Shown: positions 19,873 through 29,017 of the stretch, piece by piece
Numbering within the stretch: position 1 is the stretch's first letter
Layout: every line of letters begins with the position of its first letter
Assembly (NCBI GenBank): GCA_900128395.1
Contig: LT649361.1
Span: 1 to 32,895, forward strand
Origin: Stramenopiles sp. TOSAG23-2
Lineage: Eukaryota; Sar
Length of the DNA stretch: 32,895 nucleotides
Direction: 5' to 3'
Made by a program: the position numbers and the translations under genes
The notes under the pieces: generated by a model
Database searches by the model: none
Told to the model about the DNA's origin: nothing
Seen by the model: the letters and a program-made list of their open reading frames with translations, nothing else

Positions 19873-21285
19873 TTAATATCTTAACCAGTATGTACGACGA
19901 CGTAACCAATTGTAATCTGGCATTTCATGCACAGGACCGATAGATGCAGCTGCAACATCTTGATCATTTATAAAAGTATCAGCTGCTACTTTAACAGAGT
20001 TTGCATCAACTGCTTCGATTCTGGAAAAAATTTCAGCTGGTGTCATGCGACGTCCATATGTTAACATTTGACGACCAATATCTTCGCATACATTAGAGGA
20101 GCCATCTAATTGCATCATCATATTTGCTTTTAATTGTGTACGTGCACGTTCCACTTCTTCTTCAGAGGTTTCATGAACTAAACGTACCATTGCTTCCAAG
20201 GTATACCACATCAAATCTTGGACTTTATGTGGTTCAGCAACTGAGTAGACACCAAATAAGCCAGTGTCTTTGTAACATGTATTAAACGACATAACGCTAT
20301 GTGCCAATTGCAATTCCGCAACGGTTTGGCACAACTTCGATGCCATGTTACGTCCACTACCACCAGTCCTATCCCAGCAACCCAATAAATTATGCATAAC
20401 CATTAATGGAAATGCATGTTCACTCTGCCAGCCAGCACTTTCAACGGACAATGCGATGTGTGCCAATGGCATATCGTCCATACGGATGCGTACATCGGAT
20501 CCAGTGAAATATGCAGGATCTTCTGGCAATGCCAATCCAGTTGCAGGTGCTGTTGGCAAGCCACCAAAGCAGTTTTCTGCTAATTGTGCCAATTGGGAAT
20601 GTTCCACAGCACCTGCACCAGCAACTACCATACGTGGTGCCGTATAATGTGTTTTGATATAATTTTCCAAATCACTTTTTTGCAAATTACGAATATTTTC
20701 CTCTGGTCCTAATATGGTACGCCCCAAACCAGTGCCTTGAAATGCCGTTTCATGCAACCTATCAAAGATGACTTCTTCCGTTTGCTTTTCAACTTCTTGC
20801 ATTTCACGTAAAATAACATCACGTTCCCTGGTAATAGCACCTTCATCCAATAAACTATTTTGTAAAATATCTGATAAAATATCCATAGCTTGTGGTATAT
20901 CTTGTTTAAATACGTTTGCATAATAAACAGTTTGTTCCCTGGATGTGTAAGCATTTAAATGCCCACCTATGTTTTCAATCTCCACTTCTAATTGCTTTTG
21001 GGTCCGCTTCGATGTTCCTTTGAACGCCATATGTTCAAGGAAATGTGCAGCACCATTATTATTTGCATTTTCATAACGTGAACCAGCATCAATCCATACA
21101 CCAACAGTAGCAGTTTCACCATGTCCACCTTCTGATGCTACACGTAAACCATTGTCCAACGTGCTTACTTCCGTTGCAGGGGCATTTCTAACGGATTCTG
21201 GAAACGAATTCAATGCACTTGAAAAAGACCTAGCAAATTGCTTGCTGGTATTTGCATTAATGAAATTTTGTCTGAAACTTTGCAT
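19873..21285 (-). CDS. PMPCB: Mitochondrial processing peptidase, beta subunit
   Basis: This 470-residue M16 zinc protease is the catalytic subunit that removes presequences from proteins imported into mitochondria; in many eukaryotes it also serves as, or is related to, a core protein of complex III. The zinc site is intact: HFLEH (His81, catalytic Glu84, His85) and a distal Glu161 exactly 76 residues after the second His, in VILREMQEVEKQTEE. FDRLHETAFQGTGLGRTILG and the C-terminal YDWLRRRTYWLRY-like end (here YNWLRRRTYWLRY) are typical of beta-MPP. Residues 1-25 are basic and hydroxylated without acidic residues, as expected of a presequence. It may also be the bifunctional MPP/core 1 protein; the intact zinc site shows that it is active either way. 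Confidence 0.96.
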   Translation of the reverse strand: MQSFRQNFINANTSKQFARSFSSALNSFPESVRNAPATEVSTLDNGLRVASEGGHGETATVGVWIDAGSRYENANNNGAAHFLEHMAFKGTSKRTQKQLEVEIENIGGHLNAYTSREQTVYYANVFKQDIPQAMDILSDILQNSLLDEGAITRERDVILREMQEVEKQTEEVIFDRLHETAFQGTGLGRTILGPEENIRNLQKSDLENYIKTHYTAPRMVVAGAGAVEHSQLAQLAENCFGGLPTAPATGLALPEDPAYFTGSDVRIRMDDMPLAHIALSVESAGWQSEHAFPLMVMHNLLGCWDRTGGSGRNMASKLCQTVAELQLAHSVMSFNTCYKDTGLFGVYSVAEPHKVQDLMWYTLEAMVRLVHETSEEEVERARTQLKANMMMQLDGSSNVCEDIGRQMLTYGRRMTPAEIFSRIEAVDANSVKVAADTFINDQDVAAASIGPVHEMPDYNWLRRRTYWLRY

Positions 21286-21617
21286 ATTGTGATTTTACTA
21301 TATATATGAGATATATATACTACTACTATATCTTGATATTCGTTAAATTGTTTTTTATATATAATAAAATGTGTTAAAAAAATTTTTATATATAATATTA
21401 ACAACAACTTGTATGATAATAATATATTTATATATATATATATATATTACAATTACTACAAATAATAATAATACTAAAAAAAATAAAATAAAGTGTTGAT
21501 GCGCTTTTTACTTTTGTTCAATATATTGTCCGGTATACATATATCCACGTGATGAATCGCATCGTTCATACAAAACTATATAAAGGTATATATGGAGGAT
21601 TTATTCATTATTTTTCC

Positions 21618-21645
<28 letters not shown>
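21618..21645 (+). repeat. Homopolymer of 28 A residues
   Basis: An uninterrupted A run directly followed by five T residues and another A run. Its length may vary between alleles or reads. Confidence 0.9.
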
Positions 21646-21648
<3 letters not shown>

Positions 21649-21677
21649 TAAAAAAAGGTCATAGGAGTATTTCTGTA

Positions 21678-22257
21678 TTCTAATTTATCACTTAAGTATA
21701 AATTTGATCAGTATTTTTGACGGAGTGATTTTTCTATATCTAGTGGTGGTAACAACAATGCCAACCAGTCACTTTTTTGTGTGTTTTGTTGTTTAGTTGG
21801 TTTGTTCCCCCCTTAAATGGTTTTAAGGGAAATGTACGATAAAAATGTATAAATATACGCTATCAAAAAGGACACATAATTTATACTTAAGTGAAATTAG
21901 ACTATCAACAGAAAAATCACATCGCATTATCTCCTAATTTCACTAATCTAAATCTCCTAATACATTATCTCAATATCTCAGATTTCATCCTATCAAAAAT
22001 GACACATGATTTATACTTAAGTGAAATTAGACTATCAACAGAAAAATACTCATCATCTCATTCTCTCATTCTCTCATTCACCCTATCAAATGACACATAA
22101 TTTATACTTAAGTGAAATTACATTATCAATCACTCTTCATCGATTTATCCTATCAAATGACATATAATTTATACTTAATTGAAATTACATTATCAATCAC
22201 TCTTCATCGATTTATACTATCAAATGACATATAATTTATACTTGAATGGGAAATTAG
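21678..22257. repeat. Array of CTTAAG-centred repeats with one inverted copy
   Basis: Five direct copies of a unit close to TATCAAATGACACATAATTT + ATACTTAAGTGAAATTA start at about 21861, 21991, 22084, 22151 and 22218. Copies 1 and 2 also share a downstream block (GACTATCAACAGAAAAAT); copies 3 and 4 share another (CATTATCAATCACTCTTCAT, 67-bp period). The last copy is degenerate (CTTGAATGGG). An inverted copy of the core (TCACTTAAGTATAAATT, 21688-21704) lies upstream. The core contains the palindrome CTTAAG. It could be a decayed repeat element or a cluster of protein-binding sites in a two-way promoter. Confidence 0.8.
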
Positions 22258-22709
22258 AATACCAACATAACATCCAAACATAGAAATTAAAACCTTAAAC
22301 CGACAAAAAAAATCAAAAAAAAAGAGGAAAAAATTTTATCGCTCGTCGTAGATTTAAAAAATTGATTTAATTAACATGCGATTACAATGGTGAGTCGTCA
22401 TAATAAACATTTTGTATTTCTATTATATATATATACATAGAATAATAATATTGATAGATTCTTTGCGTGCGTGTGTGTGTGTGTGTGTATGTGTCCGCGT
22501 GTATACTGTACCTATATCATTATCAACGAAGTGGAAGTTTGTTCGATACGTCCATATATTGTTAAATTTAGTATTGATTACTTTTGTTTGAATATACGTA
22601 TTGTTATTTATTTATAGAAAATATTTAAAATTATTATAACGAAATAATAATTATATAACAAGACGAGAAAGAGATTCATTTATATTTGTATTAAAAAAAA
22701 AGTAAAAAC

Positions 22710-24071
22710 ATGGAAACACCAGAAAAAGTTAGTAAAAATACCAAAGCAAATATAACATCAACACCAAATTGGGATGGGTTGCAAGATGAAATTGAACGGG
22801 ATAAAACAAAAGATAAAAACTTAAAAGCACCAAGTAGTGCTACATCATATGGTTTTTTATTAGTAGCATTGTTATTTTATTTAACATCGATTTTTACATG
22901 TGCTTATTTAGCAATTGCAAAATTTGATAATAAAGTTAAAATTACATGGGGTTTGTTATTTTTACCATTATGGTTATCAAATGGTATAATAATATTTTGT
23001 CATTTAGGCGCAATTGTATTTGCTGGGCTTTTAATTGCAAATGTAAAAGCACGTTATACAAATGAACATCAACCGATCACGGTGAAAAATGCCAAACAAA
23101 TATTTTATTGGATAACATGCGAACCATTTTTTGGTGTATTACCATCATTATTTAGTTTAATATTTATCATATGGCTTGAAGTGAATTTATTTCATTGGGT
23201 CAACAATGAAAAAATACGATATCATTATTCCATGTTATTGCCATTGTATATATTATTTGCGTTAAGTATTTTACGTGATATATTTGGTGGTGATGGATCA
23301 AATTTATCGATGATATTAGTTGTTTGTTTAACTGTATTTTTCGTTTTAGGACCTAGTAAAGCAGAAGGTAATTTCTTTAAAACAGTTAGTTGGCAATGGG
23401 TTTTTACACCATTAATTATTGTATTATGTTCATTCATTTTACAAACATTATGGATCTTGTATAATGATATGAAGTGGCAAAATGGTGGTGGTGTTTGCGC
23501 ATTTAAATCAAAAATACAACGTTTTGGTGTCTTTTTGTATTTAGTAGGTGGCATCGTCACATTAGTTGGTGTTATTAATGTCATGCAAAAATTAACAACA
23601 CCATCAACACCGACTATTTTTGTACCTGGACAAGTTGGAAATGGTATCGTTTCTATATTTATTGGAATTGGTATTATATTTTTCGCATTATATGTTTTAG
23701 CATGTAATTTTGCAATGGTATTGAAAAGTACGCCAGATGATGTCATGCGTGTACATAAAAAATCCAATGAAGATACAGATAAAGATATGATGCGTCGTAA
23801 ATCAAAATCATCATTGAATTTCAATGATCATGAAACTGGTCATGGTGGTGCAGAAAAAAACCCATTACTTGATGGTAGTGGAAATGCAAATAATAAGAAA
23901 GATACTAATAATGATAATAAAAATGCTACAATTGAAGGTGAAGCAGATTGGATATTTTATGGACGTATGAAAATTATCCATCAAAAAAATCGTGGTACAG
24001 ATTATGATGAAAAAGATACAAGAGGATGTTTATGTATTAATAAATGTTTAGATAAATATCTAGATGTTTGA
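22710..24071 (+). CDS. Polytopic membrane protein (possibly TMEM185-like)
   Basis: The 453-residue protein has about eight or nine hydrophobic segments between residues 47 and 345. Clear examples are FLLVALLFYLTSIFTCAYLA, WGLLFLPLWLSNGIIIFCHL, VLPSLFSLIFIIW, LPLYILFALSIL, MILVVCLTVFFVLG, FTPLIIVLCSFILQTLWI, VFLYLVGGIVTLVGVI and IFIGIGIIFFALYVLACNF. A charged N-terminus (1-46) and a hydrophilic C-terminal tail of about 105 residues, rich in Lys, Asp and Asn, are probably cytosolic. The tail ends with a Cys-containing segment (GCLCINKCLDKYLDV) that may be acylated. The FLPLWL motif and spacing recall the TMEM185/fragile-X-F family (PF10269), but this is a guess. I see no transporter signature. 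ATG context AAAACATGG is good. It converges on the Ras gene (319-bp gap). Confidence 0.75.
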   Translation: METPEKVSKNTKANITSTPNWDGLQDEIERDKTKDKNLKAPSSATSYGFLLVALLFYLTSIFTCAYLAIAKFDNKVKITWGLLFLPLWLSNGIIIFCHLGAIVFAGLLIANVKARYTNEHQPITVKNAKQIFYWITCEPFFGVLPSLFSLIFIIWLEVNLFHWVNNEKIRYHYSMLLPLYILFALSILRDIFGGDGSNLSMILVVCLTVFFVLGPSKAEGNFFKTVSWQWVFTPLIIVLCSFILQTLWILYNDMKWQNGGGVCAFKSKIQRFGVFLYLVGGIVTLVGVINVMQKLTTPSTPTIFVPGQVGNGIVSIFIGIGIIFFALYVLACNFAMVLKSTPDDVMRVHKKSNEDTDKDMMRRKSKSSLNFNDHETGHGGAEKNPLLDGSGNANNKKDTNNDNKNATIEGEADWIFYGRMKIIHQKNRGTDYDEKDTRGCLCINKCLDKYLDV

Positions 24072-24390
24072 AAAGGGTGGATCGTGAAATGAGATGATGA
24101 TTGAAGCGAGTGCATAAACGGTACTCGTATATATAAGTAAATATTTTTTATATCATAAATAAAATATCATTATATTAGAGATAGAAAAGACATGCGGCAC
24201 AGTTCAAACGATTTATAAAGGGGGTAGAGGACGCGCCAGGTGGAAAAACGAGCGAGGATTAAAATTAAATACATGTACACACATTCTTTTTTTTATTATT
24301 TTTTCACGCGAATATTTCTTTTATTTAAATTTTACAACACAACACACACACACACAACTTCTTTTAGACCCTCTTTGTATTTTTATTACA
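24072..24390. other. Convergent 3' intergenic region
   Basis: A 319-bp gap between converging stop codons with an AATAAA-like site (about 24157-24163), a locally GC-richer patch (about 24218-24256) and a (CA)-rich tract near 24338-24355. No gene is seen. Confidence 0.5.
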
Positions 24391-24969
24391 CTACAAGATA
24401 TTACATTTAAATGGCTTCTTTTTTGGCATTTCTTCTTCTTTTTCCTTTAACTTTTCCTCTTCAAACTTTCGTATTTCCCTAACAATTTCATAAAATACTT
24501 CGTGATCATTTATTTTTGTCTTTGCACTTGTTTCAAAAAATGGCACACCCCATTGCTCTGCCAATGCCTTCCCTTCCTCTGCTGTTACTTCACGTTCTGT
24601 TTCACCTAAGTCGCATTTATTTCCTGCTAAAACTATTGGTATATTATCATCATCTCTTGCACGCGTCATTTCGTCCATAATAGTTTCTAACTCTTCAAAC
24701 GAACCACGGTTTGTGATTGAATATACAAGTAAAAAACCTTTTCCATTCCTAATCCAAGAGTCACGCATTGCGTTGAATTCTTCTTGCCCTGCCGTGTCGA
24801 CGATGTCTACCGTTGCAGGTATCCCATCGACTTTTATTTGTTTTCGATAACTATCTTCTATTGTTGGATCATAATGTTCAGCAAAGTTATCCGTGACTAA
24901 CCGTAATGTTAATGCACTTTTTCCTACTCCACCACCACCTAATACATATATCAACATATTACCCGACAT
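24391..24969 (-). CDS. Ras-family small GTPase
   Basis: This 192-residue GTPase belongs to the Ras/Rap branch. All switch and nucleotide motifs are present: P-loop GGGGVGKSAL (11-20), effector region YDPTIEDSY (33-41, with the Mg-binding Thr), DTAGQEE (58-64), NKCD (117-120) and TSAK (147-150). Position 12 holds Gly where Ras has Ala and Rap has Ser. The protein ends in a polybasic stretch (PKKKPFK) and the CaaX box CNIL; a final Leu favours geranylgeranylation, so plasma-membrane or endomembrane attachment is expected. The frame is open upstream to 25032 but only through TTG and a TATATA tract; the ATG at 24969 gives a normal Ras length. Ras and Rap cannot be separated with certainty. Confidence 0.94.
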   Translation of the reverse strand: MSGNMLIYVLGGGGVGKSALTLRLVTDNFAEHYDPTIEDSYRKQIKVDGIPATVDIVDTAGQEEFNAMRDSWIRNGKGFLLVYSITNRGSFEELETIMDEMTRARDDDNIPIVLAGNKCDLGETEREVTAEEGKALAEQWGVPFFETSAKTKINDHEVFYEIVREIRKFEEEKLKEKEEEMPKKKPFKCNIL

Positions 24970-25442
24970 GATGTATATATATATATATACAATATATACT
25001 ATATCGATGTTGTCGTTGTTCTTATTTAACAATTGAAATAATGATCTTATTCTGTTAGAATATCTTGTTCATCATGTTATATACATCTGGACGAGCAGCA
25101 TTTACATTGTTGATATATATTATAAATAATACCACCACACAACAAAGGTTTTTTACTTCATTTACTTGTTTTTTTATTATTTTTTTTTGGTTTAGTATAT
25201 TATTTTCATACTTAATAAATTCGCTATATCTCCCGGGAAATTAGGTTTGTGGAAGCTGGAAATAGCATTGTGGTGTGGCCAAAGAAAATTGTATTATCAG
25301 ATATCAGAGCCGCCAGAAGAAAATAGGCTGAGAATGTACAATATGTTGAAGGTTGAGGAACCCGCCATGGGAATAGTACGTAATATATGGTGTAGATAGT
25401 GATATTGTAGTTGGTAGTATATAAATATATATATATTAATTA
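24970..25442. other. Tandem (same-strand) intergenic region between the LRR membrane protein and Ras genes
   Basis: This gap lies between the start of Ras and the stop of the large LRR gene. Next to the LRR stop, about 45 bp (roughly 25397-25442) match the 3' flank of the short LRR gene at 9041-9085, including ATATACTACCAACTACAATA read on the minus strand. Nearer Ras there is a moderately GC-rich patch (25228-25385) without a recognisable gene. Confidence 0.55.
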
Positions 25443-28400
25443 TTATACGCTTATCCACATCTCTTCCACTTGTTGATACCCGTTTGATCCATCTCTTTTA
25501 TATTGTTTTATAGCATATAATTGTGATTTCATATTAGAACTAAGTTGATTATTACCTAGGGACAACTCCTTTAATGTATTGTTTGTTTTTAATCCATCAA
25601 TAATACTTTGTATTCCACTATCATCAGTAATATTATTATTCTGTAGGTACAATATCTCTAATGTATTGTTTGTTTTTAATCCTTCACCAATACTTTGTAC
25701 ATCAGTAATATTATTATTATTTAGGGACAACTCCTTTAATGTATTGTTTGTTTTTAATCCATCAATAATACTTTGTATTCCACTATCATCAGTAATATTA
25801 TTATTCCATAGGTGCAATTCCGTTAATGTATTGTTGGTTTTTAATGCGTCAACAATACTTTGTACATCAGTAATATTATTATTACGTAGGTACAATCTCG
25901 TTAATGTCTTGTTTGTTTTTAATCCTTCACCAATACTTTGTACATCAGTAATATTATTATTGTCTAGGTACAATGTTGTTAATGTATTGTTTGTTTTTAA
26001 TCCATCAATAATACTTTGTATTCCACCATCATCAGTAATTAATGTCTTGTTTGTTTTTAATCCTTCACCAATACTTTGTACATCAGTAATATTATTATTA
26101 TTTAGCCGCAATGTCTTTAATGTATTGTTTGATTTTAATAAATTTCCTAACACAATAATTTGTTTATCGGTTACGCCACATTTATTCAAGTTTAATGATG
26201 TACAATTTATTATATTTTCAAATGGTTTCTTTTTTTGTAAATAATTTCTTTCAAATATAGATTTCATTTCATCATCACGACCAAGATTCGATAACCACAT
26301 AGATTGATGGTTTCTTAAACTATCGCATAATGCATTATGACCCTTTTCTGTAATCTCGTCGTTATCCTCAAATTGGAGCACTTCTAACGTTGTATTTGTT
26401 TTTAACATTTCACTTAAATATTTACATCCTTCATCACTTATATTATTTTCTGTTATATCTAATCGTGCAGTTTTCATTACTTTACGTTTTCTCATCATTG
26501 CTTTACATAGAGCAATTACACCTTCATCGCCAATATGATGTTTCGTAAAATCTATCTGGGTTGATAAATAATTGTTTTCAAACCACATTGTTACTGTTGA
26601 TGCGGGTAAGCCGCTTCCAAGCATCAGCATCATTTCATTAAATTCGTTGTTGTCAATATTATTCTTAAACACTAATTTAACAAATATTCTGAACACTTTT
26701 GCAAATCCAGTTTTACCAACTGAATCAATAACACCAATAAATAATGCAACAAAATGTTTATTAAAAAAGTCATCATCATCTTCTTCAAACACATTTTTCC
26801 ATCCAATTTTTATAAAACATTTACGTATTAATGTCAAAATACCAATACCAAATGCATAAACAATTGTATATCCAATAACCAAACATTCCCATCCTATTTC
26901 AAATCCATTTAAAAATTTCTCACCATATAAATATGGTAATAATAAAATTTTTGTTGAATAATCAAATAATTTTTCATTTGGTTTAAATCGTTTCATATAT
27001 AAATGAATAATCCATACAAAATCTATCAGACGATCAAAAAATAATATACTTAATGAATACGCCATGACAATTTGTACATTCATAGTTAAATTAGTTGGCC
27101 ATGAAAAGACTAAATTAAAATCAAAACTAATAGTAAATTGAAATGATGGCGTGAAATCAAATTCTATATTATATGTGTGTATATATTAATATTAGAAAGT
27201 AATCTTGTTAGATTTTAATATATGAGGCATGCAATATATGTATATATTTCTACTTACCTAAACGTAAAGTATCCAACATTTCTTGAAATGTTGCTAAATG
27301 ATCAGGTGTATAAATTGCAAAGAAATACAACGACACAATTGTTGATACAACAAATAAAACAGTCATAGCTTTTAATGTTAATAATTCAGTATTTTCATTA
27401 CTTTCATTGTTACTTTTTCGTACGTGATTTATTATGTCATCTTCTTCTACATTGTGCCATTTTGCTACCTGCTCTATGTTTTCTCCACTAAATTTCTTCA
27501 AATCCGACTCTTTATAACAACACAAACAACAGCGACAACAAAATGCTTTTCCTTTCAAAACTTGCTGCAAATATATATATAACATTAAAATTGTTAGTAA
27601 AACACAACATATTACATAAAAAAATATATTGAAAACAGAATTCATTTAAATATCCAAAACATAGAAAAACAAATACATATACAAGAATACAAAGTACTAC
27701 TTACAACTGGCAAATATAAAAAAACAAATGTAATTATATATACCGCAGGAATTATTGCCCATGATGTCAATAACAGTAATGGAAAAAATATTAATAATCC
27801 TATCATATAAATAACCCAACAGAAACTTACTAATGTTACATATATAAGAGCAAGCCAATCTAATTTAAATGGTTGTTTACCAGGCAATACACGATTATTA
27901 TAATCACTTAATTTTGCACTTTTCGTCCTACTCCAATGAAGATATTGTACTAATGGCATTGCTGCTGGCCACATTGATATAGAAACAGGTTTATATAATG
28001 GCATAATAGACATATGTACCGCACGACACAATATTTGTGTTCCCATTTCTTTCTCACTTGAAACATGTAAAAGTGTATTCCAATAGTCGACCACAAAATA
28101 AATAGTTGCAATAGATTGTGAAATATTAAATACCATAGATAGATATTGTCGAAAGTCTGAATTTTTTGTGGTTTCAATGTCTTCTTCTTCTTTCATCTCG
28201 TCTTCTTCTTCTTCTCCTCCCTCCTCTTCATCATCTATCTCAGGATTGAATATATTTGGTAAATTCTCTTCTAAATTATTTATCTTATCGTCTTCTCTAT
28301 TAAATAATTCCGGGATCCGTTCTTCAATACTTGCGATGTTATCCTCAGCAGACTCAAGAACATTATTTTTTATCACATCCACTACATTTGTATCGTTTTT

Positions 28401-29017
28401 GCCGTCAGTCTTTCCAGAAATTGTAGCATTGGCAGTATTTATATCCTTTACATCTTTTTCTTTCTTCTTTTGTTTACATCCACTACATTTGTATCGTTTT
28501 TGCCGTCAGTCTTTCCAGAAATTGTAGCATTGGCAGTATTTATATCCTTTACATCTTTTTCTTTCTTCTTTTGTTTAATATCTTCTGACAAATTTTGTTT
28601 CAATATGGAAGTGGCGCGATTCATTGGCGTTACTTTTTTATTACTAGAATTCGACTTTGTTTTTTTAAATGCATCAACCACATTAACTCTATGTCGTGTA
28701 CGATGCCATGTTTTTTTAGCTTTTTTCTTTCTTTTCTTTTTATCTCCACTATGATGTAAATATTCTAATCCTGCTTTGACTGGAGCTAATAAAATTAACA
28801 CTGCATTCATTGCAACAACAAGTAAACATGTCGATATTAAAAAAGATAGTGGGGATAAATGATTCATCGTATCAACACTTTCAATTGGTACTTCACATGC
28901 CAACGATATTGTTTTTGCTAAAAAAAATTGATGTCCATCAAATTCATTTGTATCGATAGGGATAGGGATAGGAATGGTATTGTTTGTTGTGATATTATTC
29001 ATTGTTAAATTATTCAT
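25443..29017 (-). CDS. Large multi-pass membrane protein with C-terminal LRR domain; three exons, frame broken by a 101-bp duplication
   Basis: Four adjacent minus-strand frames form one gene: exon 1 29017-27705, exon 2 27564-27258, exon 3 27163-25443. Both splice junctions preserve frame (phase 0, then phase 1). Exon 1 is broken by the duplication at 28375-28576; without the extra 101 bp it is exactly 404 codons and the product 1079 residues. As it stands the product stops after 189 residues. The N-terminal half has a TM segment (about 56-79), a basic region, an acidic region (DDEEEGGEEEEDE), further TM segments and a Cys cluster (CCRCCLCC, near residue 415). More TM segments follow in early exon 3. 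From about residue 709 to the end are LRRs of NLRC3/RI type with near-identical alternating 26- and 29-residue units; one unit has lost nine residues (KTLITDDGG). I know no family with this architecture; a receptor or scaffold role is a guess. The start ATG follows an A/T-rich leader. Confidence 0.8.
25560..26130 (-). repeat. LRR-coding repeat array
   Basis: About nine LRR units in tandem, read on the minus strand, alternate the NNNITDVQSIGEGLKTN type (26 residues) with the NNITDDSGIQSIIDGLKTN type (29 residues). The nucleotide sequence is nearly the same between units, including synonymous positions, which suggests recent expansion or homogenisation. Near 26040 one unit lacks 27 bp, losing the end of one LRR and the start of the next. 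Confidence 0.85.
27164..27257 (-). other. Second intron of the LRR membrane-protein gene (94 nt)
   Basis: On the minus strand the intron begins GTAAGTA, has CTAACAA at 27211-27205 and ends AATATAG. It is phase 1: TTA-G joins AA-TTT to give Leu-Glu-Phe, after which 26 open codons lead into the ATG-initiated LRR frame. Confidence 0.85.
27565..27704 (-). other. First intron of the LRR membrane-protein gene (140 nt)
   Basis: On the minus strand the intron begins GTAAGTA, carries a perfect TACTAACAA branch-site-like sequence (about 27599-27591) and ends TTTGCAG. It joins CCA GTT to CAA GTT in phase 0. Without splicing, exon 1 runs into a stop at 27642. Confidence 0.88.
28375..28576. repeat. Exact 101-bp tandem duplication (frame-breaking)
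   Basis: Positions 28375-28475 and 28476-28576 are identical. Since 101 is not a multiple of three, the second copy shifts the frame of exon 1 of the LRR membrane-protein gene. The unit has no AG|GT, so the simple duplication-to-intron route is not supported. Confidence 0.97.

Larger units (their letters stand above)
21286..22709. other. Long divergent intergenic region with repeat array
   Basis: About 1.4 kb between divergent starts, the longest intact gap in the window. It holds a TA tract (21429-21448), a run of 28 A residues (21618-21645), the CTTAAG repeat array (21678-22257) and a (GT)9 tract (22471-22488). The only frame of note (21891-22100) lies inside the repeats and looks spurious. 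Promoters of MPP beta and of the polytopic membrane protein should be here. Confidence 0.55.

Noticed and set aside
21861-22257. CRISPR-like array
   Set aside because: The spacing is irregular, the spacers themselves are repeated, and the window is eukaryotic.
23225-23824. 199-codon minus-strand frame
   Set aside because: It is antisense to the polytopic membrane protein and has no features of its own.
24970-25032. N-terminal extension of the Ras GTPase
   Set aside because: It begins at TTG and is encoded by a TATATA tract; the ATG at 24969 gives the normal start.
25579-26244. 221-codon plus-strand frame
   Set aside because: It is the antisense shadow of the LRR array; repeat periodicity keeps this frame open.
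28375-28577. Duplication-derived new intron (AG|GT model) that would splice out one repeat copy
   Set aside because: Neither the 101-bp nor the 149-bp unit contains AGGT on the coding strand or across its junction, and neither contains a CTAACAA branch-like motif.
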